Below are positions 32,435 through 40,803 of a DNA stretch of 64,000 nt, in pieces. Under the pieces are notes generated by a model. The model searched no databases, had not been told where the DNA came from, and saw only the letters and a program-made list of their open reading frames with translations. Numbering within the stretch: the first letter of the stretch is position 1; each line of letters begins with the position of its first letter. The stretch lies in the NCBI RefSeq assembly GCF_003325375.1, contig NZ_CP030862.1, forward strand, positions 6,329,501-6,393,500. The letters run 5' to 3'. The stretch is from Streptomyces globosus (GTDB lineage: Bacteria > Actinomycetota > Actinomycetes > Streptomycetales > Streptomycetaceae). Made by a program: the position numbers and the translations under genes.

Positions 32435-33178
32435 GTGTTCACCTCACAGGGTCCGAGCCTGCGCGAGCTCGCCGTCCAGGCCTTCTCCTCGGTCGAGCGG
32501 GGCTACGACCTCCTCGCGCCCAAGTTCGACCACACCCCCTTCCGCACCCCGGACCGCCTCCTCGACACCGTCGAGGAGGCCCTCGCGGCGTCGGAGGGCT
32601 CCTTCGGGGACGGCCTCGACGTCTGCTGCGGCACCGGGGCGGCGCTCGGCATGCTGACGCGGCTCTGCCGGGGCCGGGTCACCGGCGTCGACCTCAGTGC
32701 GGGCATGCTCGCCGAGGCGGAGCGCGCCCACGGCGCCGCCGACCGCGTCGACCTCGTGCGCGCAGACGCCCGCGCCCTGCCGGCCGGGCTGGCCGGCGGC
32801 TACGACCTGGCCGTCAGTTTCGGCGCGTTCGGGCACTTCCTGCCCGCCGAACGGCCCGCCCTGTTCTCCGGCGTGTACGGGGCGCTGCGCCCCGGCGGTG
32901 TGTTCGCGTTCCCGATCGGGGCGCCGCTGCCGCCGTCCTCGCCGCTGTGGTGGGCGGTGGCCGGCTTCGACGCGGTGATGCGGGTGCGGAACGCGGTGTG
33001 GCGGCCCCCGTTCGTCATGTACTACCGGACGTTCCCGTGGGGCGGGGTGCGCCGGGACCTGGCGGCCGCCGGGTTCGCGGTGGAGACGCTGCCGCTGGAG
33101 CACTTCGGCCGGCGCCCGGACGGCAGCCCCCGCTGGCGCCTGGTCCTGGCCCGCAGGCCGGGCGGGGCGCAGAGCTAG
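32435..33178 (+). CDS. Class I SAM-dependent methyltransferase
   Basis: 247 residues. Motif I is GLDVCCGTGAALGMLT (the usual D-x-G-C/T-G with an extra cysteine), motif II is VTGVDLSAGMLAEAE, then DLVRADARALP, then the post-motif III GALRPGGVFAFPIG. This is a small-molecule-type methyltransferase whose substrate is unknown. Start is a GTG at 32435; no Shine-Dalgarno is visible and a TTTAGGGT word lies about 8 bp upstream, consistent with leaderless expression. The gene lies between afsS and the FadD3-like ligase, convergent with the latter (20 bp between stops), with no CTGACG operator of its own. Confidence 0.82.
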   Translation: MFTSQGPSLRELAVQAFSSVERGYDLLAPKFDHTPFRTPDRLLDTVEEALAASEGSFGDGLDVCCGTGAALGMLTRLCRGRVTGVDLSAGMLAEAERAHGAADRVDLVRADARALPAGLAGGYDLAVSFGAFGHFLPAERPALFSGVYGALRPGGVFAFPIGAPLPPSSPLWWAVAGFDAVMRVRNAVWRPPFVMYYRTFPWGGVRRDLAAAGFAVETLPLEHFGRRPDGSPRWRLVLARRPGGAQS

Positions 33179-33197
33179 TGCTTGCCGCCCCGCCGGC

Positions 33198-35003
33198 TCA
33201 GGCGCCGGGGCGGGCGGTGCGCAGGGCGCGTTTGAGGACCTTGCCGCTTGCGTTGCGCGGGAGTTCGGCGAGGAACTCCACGGTCCGCGGCACCTTGTAG
33301 TTGGCCATCTCCCGGCGCGACCAGGCGATCAGGTCGTCGGCGGTGAGCGTCGAGCCGGGCCTGCGGACCGCGTACGCCTTGCCGACCTCGCCGAGGCGCG
33401 CGTCGGGGACGCCGACGACGGCGACGTCCGCGATGTCGGGGTGGAGGGCGAGGAGCTGCTCGATCTCGGCGGGGTAGGCGTTGAAGCCGCCGACGATGAA
33501 CATGTCCTTGATCCGGTCGGTGATGCGCAGGTTCCCGGCGTCGTCCAGGACGCCGACGTCTCCGGTGCGCAGCCAGCCGTCGGGGGTGAGGGCGCGGGCG
33601 GTCTCCTCCGGGTCCTCGAAGTAGCCCTGCATGACCTGGTGGCCGCGGACGAGGACCTCGCCGGGCCGGCCGGCGGGCAGGGGGCGGCCGTCGGGGCCGG
33701 CGATGCGGACCTCGGTGCCGGGGACGGCGCGCCCGGAGGTGTTGGCGACGACGTCGTCGGGGTCGCCGCGGCGGCACATGGTGACGATGCCGGCGGCCTC
33801 GGAGAGCCCGTAGGCGGTGAGGACGGTGGCGATGCGGAGTTCGCCGCGGAGCCGTTCGACGAGGCGGAGGGGGACGACGGCGGCGCCGGTGACGACGAGG
33901 CGCAGCGCGGACAGGTCGTGCCGGTCGCGGTGGGGGTGGTCGAGGAGGGACTGGTGGAGGGTGGGCGGGCCGGGGAGGACGGAGATGCGTTCGGCGGCGA
34001 TGTTGGCGAGGACGGTCCCGGTGTCGGAGACGGGCTGGGGGACCATCGTGGCGCCGCGCATGAGGCAGGCGAGGATGCCGGCCTTGTAGCCGAAGGTGTG
34101 GAAGAACGGGTTGACGATCAGGTAGCGGTCGCCGGCGCGGAGTCCGGCGAGCTCGCTCCACAGCTCGTAGCAGCGCAGGGACTGGGCGTGGGTGGTGACG
34201 GCGCCCTTCGGGCTTCCGGTGGTGCCGGAGGTGAAGACGATGTCGGAGGGGGCGTCGGGGCGGATGGCGTCGGCGCGGCGGCGGACCTCGGCGGCGGGGA
34301 CGGTGTCGCCGGAGGCGAGGAAGTCCTTCCAGGTGCGGAAGTCCTGCGGGGCGTCGTCGGCGAGGACGACGACCTGTTCGAGGTGCGGGAGCCCGGGCAG
34401 GGGGCCGCGGGCGGGGGCCGCCGCCGGCGGGCAGGCGGGGCAGGCGGGGCCGGGGCGGTCGGGGCGGTCGGGGCGGTCGGGGCGTTCGGCGGCGGCGCGG
34501 CGCAGGGAGGCCACGTAGGAGGTGCCGAGGAAGGTGCCGGTGACGAAGAGGAGCCTGGCCCGGCTGCGGTCGAGGACGTACGCGGCCTCGGCGCCCTTGA
34601 ACCGGGTGTTCAGGGGGACGAGGACAGCGCCCGCGCAGACGGCGCCGAGGGCGCAGGTGATCCAGTCGGGGGTGTTGGGCGCCCAGACGGCGACGCGGTC
34701 GCCGGGGCGGATCCCGGCGGCGATGGCGGCGGCCGCGGCGCGCTCGACGCGCTCGCCGAGGGCCCGGTAGGTGAGGCGGGTACGGCCGTCGGCGACGGCC
34801 TCGCGGTCGGCGTGGCGGGCGGCGGCGTCGCGGACGAGCCCGGCGATGGTGCCCCAGCGGAGGTCGCCGCGGACGCCTTCGTCGGCGGGGGCGTCGGCGG
34901 GCCGGGGCCCGGGGGCGGGCGTACCGCCGCCCCGCGCCGCAGCCCCGTACGCCGTGCTGCCGTGTGTGTGCCCGCGGTCGGTGCTGCCTGCGCGCCGGTC
35001 CAT
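33198..35003 (-). CDS. FadD3-like acyl-CoA synthetase (ATP/AMP-forming)
   Basis: 601 residues. The P-loop-like A3 motif is VFTSGTTGSPKGAVTTH; the A5 block is AYGLSEAAG; the hinge and A8/A10 blocks are NLRITDRIKDMFIVGGFNAYPAEIE and RNASGKVLKRALR. Segments INPFFHTFGYKAGILACL, ISVLPGPPTLHQSLLDHP and RLVVTGAAVVPLRLVERL closely resemble mycobacterial FadD3, which activates the bicyclic C/D-ring propionate left from steroids. An insertion with PDRPDRPDRP repeats (about residues 165-185) is unusual. ATG 35003 has GGGGAGG upstream, preferred over GTG 35021. It is divergent from the Ltp-DUF35-crotonase operon and shares operator 35029 with it. It probably activates the pathway substrate as a CoA thioester. 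Confidence 0.88.
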   Translation of the reverse strand: MDRRAGSTDRGHTHGSTAYGAAARGGGTPAPGPRPADAPADEGVRGDLRWGTIAGLVRDAAARHADREAVADGRTRLTYRALGERVERAAAAAIAAGIRPGDRVAVWAPNTPDWITCALGAVCAGAVLVPLNTRFKGAEAAYVLDRSRARLLFVTGTFLGTSYVASLRRAAAERPDRPDRPDRPGPACPACPPAAAPARGPLPGLPHLEQVVVLADDAPQDFRTWKDFLASGDTVPAAEVRRRADAIRPDAPSDIVFTSGTTGSPKGAVTTHAQSLRCYELWSELAGLRAGDRYLIVNPFFHTFGYKAGILACLMRGATMVPQPVSDTGTVLANIAAERISVLPGPPTLHQSLLDHPHRDRHDLSALRLVVTGAAVVPLRLVERLRGELRIATVLTAYGLSEAAGIVTMCRRGDPDDVVANTSGRAVPGTEVRIAGPDGRPLPAGRPGEVLVRGHQVMQGYFEDPEETARALTPDGWLRTGDVGVLDDAGNLRITDRIKDMFIVGGFNAYPAEIEQLLALHPDIADVAVVGVPDARLGEVGKAYAVRRPGSTLTADDLIAWSRREMANYKVPRTVEFLAELPRNASGKVLKRALRTARPGA

Positions 35004-35028
35004 CGTCCGCCTCCCCGCCACCCCATAG

Positions 35029-35043
35029 CTGACTGTTCGTCAG
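35029..35043. promoter_or_regulatory. Operator 5: CTGACTGTTCGTCAG (one mismatch)
   Basis: 26 bp upstream of the ligase start (35003) and 55 bp upstream of the divergent Ltp start (35098). One site can control both. Confidence 0.7.
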
Positions 35044-35097
35044 ATTAGCTGTACCCTTCGCGGCTGTCAGCACTGGCGACGTCCCCCGGAGGCGGCG

Positions 35098-36249
35098 ATG
35101 GCGGCAACCCTCAAGGACGCTACGGCGATCGTCGGCATCGGCCAGACGCCCTTCGCCAGACGCCTCCCCCAGTCCGAGAAGGAGCTGGCCTGCCGGGCGA
35201 TCCTCGCCGCCCTCGACGACGCGGGCATCGCGCCCGGCGAGGTCGACGCGTTCGCGTCCTACACCATGGAGGAGACCGACGAGGTCGAGGTCGCCAAGGC
35301 CATCGGCGCCGGCGACGCCACCTTCTTCTCCAGGGTCGGCTACGGCGGCGGCGGCTCCTGCGCCACCATCGGCCACCTCGCCGCCGCCATCGCCACCGGC
35401 CAGGCGAGCGTCGGTGTGGCCTGGCGTTCCCGCAAGCGCGGCTCCGGCCCCCGCCCCTGGACCAACACGGCCGTGCAACTCCCCACGCCCGGCCAGTGGA
35501 CGCGCCCCTTCGGGCTGCTGCGCCCCGCCGACGAGATCGCCATGCTGGCCCGCCGCTACATGCACGAGTACGGCGCCACCCGCGACCACCTCTTCAACGT
35601 GGCCATGGCCTGCCGCAACCGGGCCAACGAGAACCCCGCCGCGATCATGTACGAGCGGCCGCTGACCCGCGAGATGTACATGACCTCCCGCATGGTCAGC
35701 GAGCCGCTGTGCCTCTTCGACAACTGCCTGGAGACCGACGGCGCCCTCGCCTGCGTCGTCGTCTCCGCCGCCCGCGCCCGCGACTGCCGCCACCGGCCCG
35801 TCCACGTCCACGCCGCCGCGCAGGGCCTGCCCTCCCAGCACCACGGCATGGTCAACTACTGGAACGACGACCCCCTGTCCGGCCCCGCCTGGACGGCCGC
35901 CCGCCACCTGTGGAAACGGGCCGACTTCGGCCCGCAGGACGTCGACACCGCCCAGATCTACGACGCCTTCACCCCGCTCGTCCCCCTCTCCCTGGAGGGC
36001 TACGGCTTCTGCGGGCGCGGCGAGGGCGGCGCCTTCACCGAGGGCGGCGCCCTGGAGACGGGCGGCCGGCTCCCGATCAACACGGGCGGCGGCGGCCTGT
36101 CGGAGGCGTACGTGCACGGCTTCAACCTGATCACCGAGGGCGTCAAGCAGCTCCGCGGCACCTCCACCGCCCAGGTGCCGGACGCCCGGACCTGCCTGGT
36201 GACCGCGGGCGAGGGCGTCCCCACGTCCGCGATCCTGCTGCGCGCCTGA
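35098..36249 (+). CDS. Ltp/thiolase-like lipid-transfer protein (aldolase type)
   Basis: 383 residues of the nonspecific-lipid-transfer/thiolase-like family that includes steroid-side-chain aldolase Ltp2. Seen: AIVGIGQTPFARRLPQSEKELACRAILAAL, FFSRVGYGGGGSCATIGHLAAAIATG, YMHEYGATRDHLFNVA, QIYDAFTPLVPLSLEGYGFCGRGEGGAF and LPINTGGGGLSEAYVHGFNLI. Members act with a DUF35 zinc-ribbon/OB-fold partner, and the next gene is exactly that. The expected reaction is retro-aldol or thiolytic C-C cleavage of a CoA thioester, inferred from the pairing. ATG 35098 follows CCCCCGGAGG. First gene of the operon Ltp-DUF35-crotonase. Confidence 0.85.
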   Translation: MAATLKDATAIVGIGQTPFARRLPQSEKELACRAILAALDDAGIAPGEVDAFASYTMEETDEVEVAKAIGAGDATFFSRVGYGGGGSCATIGHLAAAIATGQASVGVAWRSRKRGSGPRPWTNTAVQLPTPGQWTRPFGLLRPADEIAMLARRYMHEYGATRDHLFNVAMACRNRANENPAAIMYERPLTREMYMTSRMVSEPLCLFDNCLETDGALACVVVSAARARDCRHRPVHVHAAAQGLPSQHHGMVNYWNDDPLSGPAWTAARHLWKRADFGPQDVDTAQIYDAFTPLVPLSLEGYGFCGRGEGGAFTEGGALETGGRLPINTGGGGLSEAYVHGFNLITEGVKQLRGTSTAQVPDARTCLVTAGEGVPTSAILLRA

Positions 36250-36287
36250 CGGCCGGGCGACCGGCCCACGAAAGGAGCGAGACCGCC

Positions 36288-36752
36288 ATGACCGCCACCC
36301 CGACCGCCCCCACCCCCGCGGACGCCCTGCTCGCGCCCGTCCCCGACGAGGACGGCGCCCCGTTCTGGGAGTACGCCGCCCGCGGCGAGCTCCGCGTGCA
36401 GGCCTGCACCGCCTGCGGCCGGCTGCGCTTCCCGCCGCGCCCCTGCTGCCCGCACTGCCGCTCCTTCGACTCCCACTGGCAGCCCGTCGACGGCCGCGGG
36501 CGGATCTGGTCGTACGTGCGCCCGCACCCGCCGCTGCTGCCCGCGTACGCCGCCCACGCCCCCTACACCGTCGTCCTCGTCGAGCTCGCCGACGCACCCG
36601 GCATCCGGCTCGTGGGCAACCTCGTCGCCTCGGCGGACGCCCCGCTCGGCTCGGCCGACCCGGCCGCCGTGCGCATCGGCGCCCGGGTCCGGGCCGTCTT
36701 CGCCGACTGCGGCGGCGTCACCGTGCCGCGCTGGGTGCCGGAGAAGCCGTGA
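36288..36752 (+). CDS. DUF35 OB-fold/zinc-ribbon partner protein
   Basis: 154 residues. The zinc ribbon is C-TA-C-GRLRFPPRPCCPH-C (CxxC...CxxC), followed by the OB-fold (GRIWSYVRPHPPLLPAYAAHAPYTVVLVELADAPGIRLVGNL). In known systems DUF35 proteins form complexes with thiolase-like or Ltp proteins and help bind acyl-CoA, as in ChsH2-Ltp2. ATG 36288 has AAGGAG upstream. The gap to Ltp is 38 bp, and the stop overlaps the crotonase GTG (GTGA), indicating one operon under operator 35029. Confidence 0.88.
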   Translation: MTATPTAPTPADALLAPVPDEDGAPFWEYAARGELRVQACTACGRLRFPPRPCCPHCRSFDSHWQPVDGRGRIWSYVRPHPPLLPAYAAHAPYTVVLVELADAPGIRLVGNLVASADAPLGSADPAAVRIGARVRAVFADCGGVTVPRWVPEKP

Positions 36753-37525
36753 CACTGCGGGTGGAGCGGGACGCGGCCGCCGGGGTCGCCGTCGTCACCC
36801 TGGACCGGCCGCACCGGCACAACGCGATCGACCTCGCGACCGCCGCCGCCCTGGGCGCGCTGTGGCGGGAGCTCCGCCGCGACGACGGGGTGCGGGCGGT
36901 GGTGCTGACGGGGGCGGGCAGCACCGCGTTCTGCACGGGCCTCGACCGCGGCGCCGACATCCCCCAGCCGGGATCGCCGTACTCGCTGGACGACCCGCTG
37001 CTCGCGGTCGGCCCGAAGGCGTGCGACCTGTGGAAGCCGGTCGTCGCCGCCGTCAACGGCATGGCCTGCGGCGGGGCGTTCTACCTGCTGGGCGAGTCGG
37101 AGTTCCTGATCGCGGCGGACACGGCGGAGTTCTTCGACCCGCACACCTCCTACGGGATGGTCAGCGCGTACGAGGCCGTGTACATGGCGCAGCGGATGCC
37201 GTTCGGGGAGGCCGCCCGGCTGGCGCTGATGGGGACGGCGGAGCGGCTGTCGGCGCGGCGGGCGTACGAGATCGGGCTGGTGTCGGAGCTGGCCGCGCCC
37301 GCGGAGCTGCGGGCGGCGGCGCTGCGAACGGCGCGGACGCTGGCGTCGTTCCCGCCGGAGGCCGTGCAGGGCACCGTACGGGCCCTGTGGTCGGCGAAAC
37401 AGGCCGTGCTGCAGCAGGCGCTGGCACAGGCCCCCGCGCTGATCGCGCTGGGCAGCCTGCCGCCGGAGCGGCAGGCCGCCCTGTTCGCGGGGCGGCGGGC
37501 GGCGCCGGAGCCGCGGGTGCGGTGA
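36749..37525 (+). CDS. Enoyl-CoA hydratase/isomerase (crotonase) family protein 1
   Basis: 258 residues of the crotonase fold: VVTLDRPHRHNAIDLATAAALGALWREL at the N terminus, the oxyanion-hole segments STAFCTGLDRGADI and VAAVNGMACGGAFYLLGESEFLIAAD, and FFDPHTSYGMVSAYEAVYMAQRMPFGEAARLALMG. The positions that hold the two catalytic glutamates in hydratases are not clearly glutamate here (MACGGAFYLL; SYGMVSAYEA), so isomerase, hydrolase or decarboxylase chemistry is as likely as hydration. The GTG start overlaps the DUF35 stop. Third gene of the operon. Confidence 0.82.
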   Translation: MTLRVERDAAAGVAVVTLDRPHRHNAIDLATAAALGALWRELRRDDGVRAVVLTGAGSTAFCTGLDRGADIPQPGSPYSLDDPLLAVGPKACDLWKPVVAAVNGMACGGAFYLLGESEFLIAADTAEFFDPHTSYGMVSAYEAVYMAQRMPFGEAARLALMGTAERLSARRAYEIGLVSELAAPAELRAAALRTARTLASFPPEAVQGTVRALWSAKQAVLQQALAQAPALIALGSLPPERQAALFAGRRAAPEPRVR

Positions 37526-37690
37526 CGCATACCGGCCGGTCGGCGGCCGGCGAAAAGCCGCAGCCCGGACGGCATCTGGCGAGCCGTCCGCCCGCCCCGC
37601 ACCCTCCCCGCGCAGGTGTGCCGGAGCTCGGGCGCCTGACCGTCCTCTTCCCGGAGCGGGACTGCTTGGCCGGTTCACACTTGCCATGCA

Positions 37691-37696
37691 TATGAT
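37691..37696 (+). promoter_or_regulatory. -10-like TATGAT before the secretion-type cassette
   Basis: TATGAT is the best -10 word in the 198-bp gap. TTGGCC at 37666-37671 could be a poor -35 (19-bp spacer). The start follows at 37724, with GGGGAGAG before it. Confidence 0.4.
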
Positions 37697-37723
37697 CAGC
37701 GCCAGCCAACGGGGAGAGCAGAC

Positions 37724-38227
37724 ATGGCAGATGAACTTCATCCCGAGCAGCAGGTGGGCATGCGGCTGAACGGCGAGGGGCCTCTGGCCCCCGGCGTCAC
37801 GGCACCGCCGCCACCGCTGCTGCAGCAGCCGCAGCCCGGCACGGCCCGTCCGCCGCTGCTGGCAACGGGCACGAACCCGCCGCCGCCCCTGCTGCAGGCG
37901 CCCGGAGGGCAGGACTTCGCCTCGACCCCGGCCGAGAAGAAGGCCGCCGCGAACACGATCGAGACCGAGCTCCAGCCGAACACGAAGAAGGCCGCCGACG
38001 ACGCCGACGAATCGACCGCCGCCGCCCAGAAGGGCTTCGACGGCTGGGAGACCGCCGCCGGCCTGAAGAAGGTCGCGGAGACCTGGGACCAGCAGGTGAA
38101 GAACCTGATCGCCCGGCTCGAAGCGGAGAAGGGCGCCCTTCGCGGCGCTTCGGGTCTTTTCACCCGCAACGACATCGGACTTCGCAACGACTTCCTGGCC
38201 GGCAAGTCGGGTCTGAACGGTCTTTAG
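37724..38227 (+). CDS. Small helical protein, putative type VII-like secretion partner
   Basis: 167 residues; not recognised as a named family. Residues 1-65 are Pro/Leu/Gln-rich low complexity (PPPPLLQQPQPG, PPPPLLQAPGG). Residues 66-150 are predicted helical and charged (TPAEKKAAANTIETELQPNTKKAADDADESTAAAQKGFDGWETAAGLKKVAETWDQQVKNLIARLEAEK). The WETA/ETWDQQ pattern and small size resemble WXG100/ESX-type helical hairpins, without a clear WXG. ATG 37724 has a GGGGAG site. It is first in a four-gene set with 12-, 38- and 2-bp gaps, so it is probably co-produced with the large protein that follows. Confidence 0.5.
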   Translation: MADELHPEQQVGMRLNGEGPLAPGVTAPPPPLLQQPQPGTARPPLLATGTNPPPPLLQAPGGQDFASTPAEKKAAANTIETELQPNTKKAADDADESTAAAQKGFDGWETAAGLKKVAETWDQQVKNLIARLEAEKGALRGASGLFTRNDIGLRNDFLAGKSGLNGL

Positions 38228-38239
38228 GGGAGCTGAGCT

Positions 38240-39604
38240 GTGGCACTGAACTACCACGAGGTCATGAGCACCGACTTCGGGCTGCTCGGCACCGCCGCCG
38301 GCAAGTGGCAGTCGATGGCGGGCGAGCTGAAGAAGATCGAGAGTCGCTACGGCGAAACCGTCCAGAAGATCACCACGACGGACGGCTGGGCCGGGCGCAG
38401 CGCCGTGAGCGCCGAGAAGGGCTTCGCGGCGACCCGCTACGAGTACGCGGCGGCGCAGGTGCAGGCGAAGGCGATCGCGGGCCTGCTGCGGGACGCCCAG
38501 GAGAAGTTCACCGACCTGAAGAACAAGCTCGTGAGCGCCCGCGACGACGCGATAGCCGCCGGCATGACCGTCTCCGAGCAGGGGCACGTCGCCTTCGACT
38601 GGGCGAAGCTCACCCCGGGCGAGCGCAGCGCCTACCACCACGACCCCGACGGCCGGAAGGCCATCGGCGAGGCCGTCGGCAAGTGGCAGAAGCACATCGA
38701 CGACCGGGTGAAGGCCGTCACCGAGCTCGACCACAACGTCAAGGCCGTCCTCGAAACCGCCGTCACCGACAGCAACAAGGACGCTCTCGGCAAGGGCGCC
38801 GACATGTCCCTCGCCGGCTTCAACGCCGGCGCCACCGGCGACCTCGACCAGGCCCTGAAGGACGAGAAGGCCGCGCGGGACCGGGCTGCCAAGGAGGCGG
38901 AGGCAGCCAAGGACGGGCCGAAGTCCGAAGGCGGTCTCAAGATCACCGGCCCGCACGCGGGCACCACGGTCACCGGTCAGAAGTACGGCAAGGAGGGGTC
39001 TGCGAAGGCGTACGCCGACCTCTTCAAGATGACCGCGGAGGGCAAGTACCAGAACGGGGACTTCGCGCTCTCCGGCATCGACGACATCACCGTGGGGGCC
39101 AGGGCCAGCGCGAACTACGGCTTCACCCACGAGGGCCTCGCGGGCAAGGCCGAGACGTCCGCGGGCGTCAGGACCCTGCTTGAGGGACGCGCCGACTACA
39201 GCCACTGGGGCGGCGCCTACGGGCGCACGGAGGGGTTCGCCGGCGGGGAGGCCGCGCTCAGCGGCTCGGTAGGCTGGGAAGGCGTCAACGCCGGTGCCAA
39301 GGCCTTCGCCGGCGCCAAGGAAAGCGTCGCCGGAGGCGGCGAGCTCGCCGGCATCGGCGCCGGCGCCACGGCCGAGGGCTGGGCCGGTGCGGGCGCGGAG
39401 GCCAAGGTGACCCTCGGCAAGGGCGACGACGGCAAGTGGCACGTCGGCGGCAAGGTGGGGGTCGCCCTCGGCATCGGCGGCTCGGTGGGCGCCGAGTTCA
39501 CCGTCGACACGGACAAGTTCAAAAAGTCCGCCGGCGACGCCGCCGACTGGGTGGGCGACACGGCCGGCGACATCAAGGACGGCTTCGTCGGAATGTTCGA
39601 CTGA
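38240..39604 (+). CDS. WXG/LXG-like protein with glycine-rich C-terminal domain, putative secreted effector
   Basis: 454 residues, family not recognised with certainty. The N-terminal ~170 residues are helical with a W-x-G-like turn (TTDGWAGRSAVSAEKGFAATRYEYAAAQVQAKAIAGLLRDAQEKFTDLKNKL), as in ESX/LXG substrates. A linker (DEKAARDRAAKEAEAAKDGPK) leads to a C-terminal ~220-residue domain rich in Gly/Ala β-like repeats (AGAKAFAGAKESVAGGGELAGIGAGATAEGWAGAGAEAKVTLG, VGVALGIGGSVGAEFTVD) ending DWVGDTAGDIKDGFVGMFD. There is no signal peptide. Start GTG 38240 has GGGGAGCTG upstream. A toxin or adhesin role is inference; I see no known catalytic motif. Confidence 0.5.
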   Translation: MALNYHEVMSTDFGLLGTAAGKWQSMAGELKKIESRYGETVQKITTTDGWAGRSAVSAEKGFAATRYEYAAAQVQAKAIAGLLRDAQEKFTDLKNKLVSARDDAIAAGMTVSEQGHVAFDWAKLTPGERSAYHHDPDGRKAIGEAVGKWQKHIDDRVKAVTELDHNVKAVLETAVTDSNKDALGKGADMSLAGFNAGATGDLDQALKDEKAARDRAAKEAEAAKDGPKSEGGLKITGPHAGTTVTGQKYGKEGSAKAYADLFKMTAEGKYQNGDFALSGIDDITVGARASANYGFTHEGLAGKAETSAGVRTLLEGRADYSHWGGAYGRTEGFAGGEAALSGSVGWEGVNAGAKAFAGAKESVAGGGELAGIGAGATAEGWAGAGAEAKVTLGKGDDGKWHVGGKVGVALGIGGSVGAEFTVDTDKFKKSAGDAADWVGDTAGDIKDGFVGMFD

Positions 39605-39642
39605 TGCCCTGTCCCGCAGACGGAAGGAGGGCGTGAGACAAC

Positions 39643-40164
39643 ATGCCCACGACACTGCCGATTCCCATCCAGTTCGTCCTGCCGGAGGGCTGGCGGCCCG
39701 CCCCTCCGGACGAGGTCGGCGCCCCGGACGCGGCGTTCGTCGCCCTGCACCCGGAACCCGACGGCGGATTCACCGCCAACATCACCATCGACGGCGACTT
39801 CTGGTCCGCCGAGGAGGAGACCCTCGCCGACATCGCCGACGGTTCGGTGGAACGGCTCCGCCGGTCCCTCGGGGCCGTCCAGGTCGCCGGCCGCCGCCCC
39901 CTCGGCTCCGACGACTCCCCCGGCCTCGCGCAGAGGCTGACGCTCACCGCCGTGGTGGGCGGCGTGCAGCGCGAGCTCGTCCAGTCCCAGGTCTACCTCG
40001 CCATGCAGGACGTGGCCGACCCGCGCAAGCGCGTGGTGATCCGGCTCATCCTGACCGTCACCGCGGCCCAGGAGGACGCCGTGGGCGCGGACTTCCAGGA
40101 GTTCCTGCGCTCGGTCGCACCGGACCCCGGGACTCCCGGCACGGAAACCGGGGGCGGGGCGTAG
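39643..40164 (+). CDS. LpqN-like / Mog1-PsbP-fold protein in secretion-type cassette
   Basis: 173 residues: FVLPEGWRPAPPDEVGAPDAAFVALHPEPDGGFTANITIDGDFW, then TLADIADGSVERLRRSLGAVQVAGRRPLG and QSQVYLAMQDVADPRKRVVIRLILTVTAAQED. This spacing (P-x-GW, N-I-T strand, helix, R-x-V strand, closing helix) resembles the LpqN/DUF1795 group of Mog1/PsbP-like folds found next to WXG-type secretion substrates. No signal peptide or lipobox is visible. ATG 39643 lies 38 bp after the large protein and follows GGAAGGAGG at a longer distance. A chaperone or partner role is inferred from the context only. Confidence 0.5.
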   Translation: MPTTLPIPIQFVLPEGWRPAPPDEVGAPDAAFVALHPEPDGGFTANITIDGDFWSAEEETLADIADGSVERLRRSLGAVQVAGRRPLGSDDSPGLAQRLTLTAVVGGVQRELVQSQVYLAMQDVADPRKRVVIRLILTVTAAQEDAVGADFQEFLRSVAPDPGTPGTETGGGA

Positions 40165-40166
40165 CC

Positions 40167-40682
40167 GTGGGCTTCAAGGACAGGCTGACCGGTACCCGGC
40201 ACCCCGACGGCGGCGTCCCGCCCGAGCCGGCCGCGGAGGTCCGGGCAGCGCTGCTCGCGCTGGGCGGGCAGGGCGCGCCCTACACGGTGCGCACCGCCCT
40301 TCCCGGGGAGGCCGCCGACCTCGTGGCGGAGTGGCGGGTGCGGGAGCCCGCCTGGCACGGCTTCTTCCTGCGCCACCAGCTGGAGCGGCAGGTGCAGATC
40401 CGGATGCGGATCGACCCGGACGGGCACGAGGTGCGGAGCACCGACCGGCAGTGGGAGGTCTCGTGGGTCGGCGGCACGCCGCGGCTGACCGCGTCGGGCG
40501 AGTACTCCCGGGGCCAGGTGACGACGGTGTCGAAGCAGTGGACCATCGGCCGCGGCAAGGGGGGCCGTACGGAGGCCGCGGAGACGTTCCGCTTCGCCAC
40601 GTCGGACCTGAAGGAGCCGCTGCAGAAGGTGGTCCTCGGCGCGGGCTGGACCTGGCGCGGAGTGCTGTTCGGCCGGCTGTGA
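40167..40682 (+). CDS. Conserved hypothetical protein in secretion-type cassette
   Basis: 171 residues, not recognised. It begins MGFKDRLTGTRHPDGGVPPEPAAEVRAALLALGG and has an alternating strand pattern (YTVRTALPGEAADLVAEWRVREPAWHGFFLRHQLERQVQIRMRIDPDGHEVRSTDRQWEVSWVGG) and a basic end (GWTWRGVLFGRL). No transmembrane segment or signal peptide. GTG 40167 starts two bases after the previous stop, so translation is coupled. A terminator follows at 40726. Its constant company with the other three genes suggests a structural or immunity-like role, which is speculative. Confidence 0.55.
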   Translation: MGFKDRLTGTRHPDGGVPPEPAAEVRAALLALGGQGAPYTVRTALPGEAADLVAEWRVREPAWHGFFLRHQLERQVQIRMRIDPDGHEVRSTDRQWEVSWVGGTPRLTASGEYSRGQVTTVSKQWTIGRGKGGRTEAAETFRFATSDLKEPLQKVVLGAGWTWRGVLFGRL

Positions 40683-40725
40683 CGCGCCGACGGCGACACG
40701 CCGGCGGTGACGGTCACGACACGGC

Positions 40726-40758
40726 GGAGGCCCCGCCCCGCGACGGGGTGGGGCCTCC
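40726..40758. terminator. Bidirectional terminator between cassette and cyclophilin
   Basis: GGAGGCCCCGCCCCG (40726-40740) pairs with CGGGGTGGGGCCTCC (40744-40758): 15-bp stem with one G-U pair and a 3-nt loop between convergent genes. Confidence 0.85.
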
Positions 40759-40803
40759 GGCCGTACCGCACCGGGCACGGGCCCGGGAGGGAAACGGAAG
40801 GGA

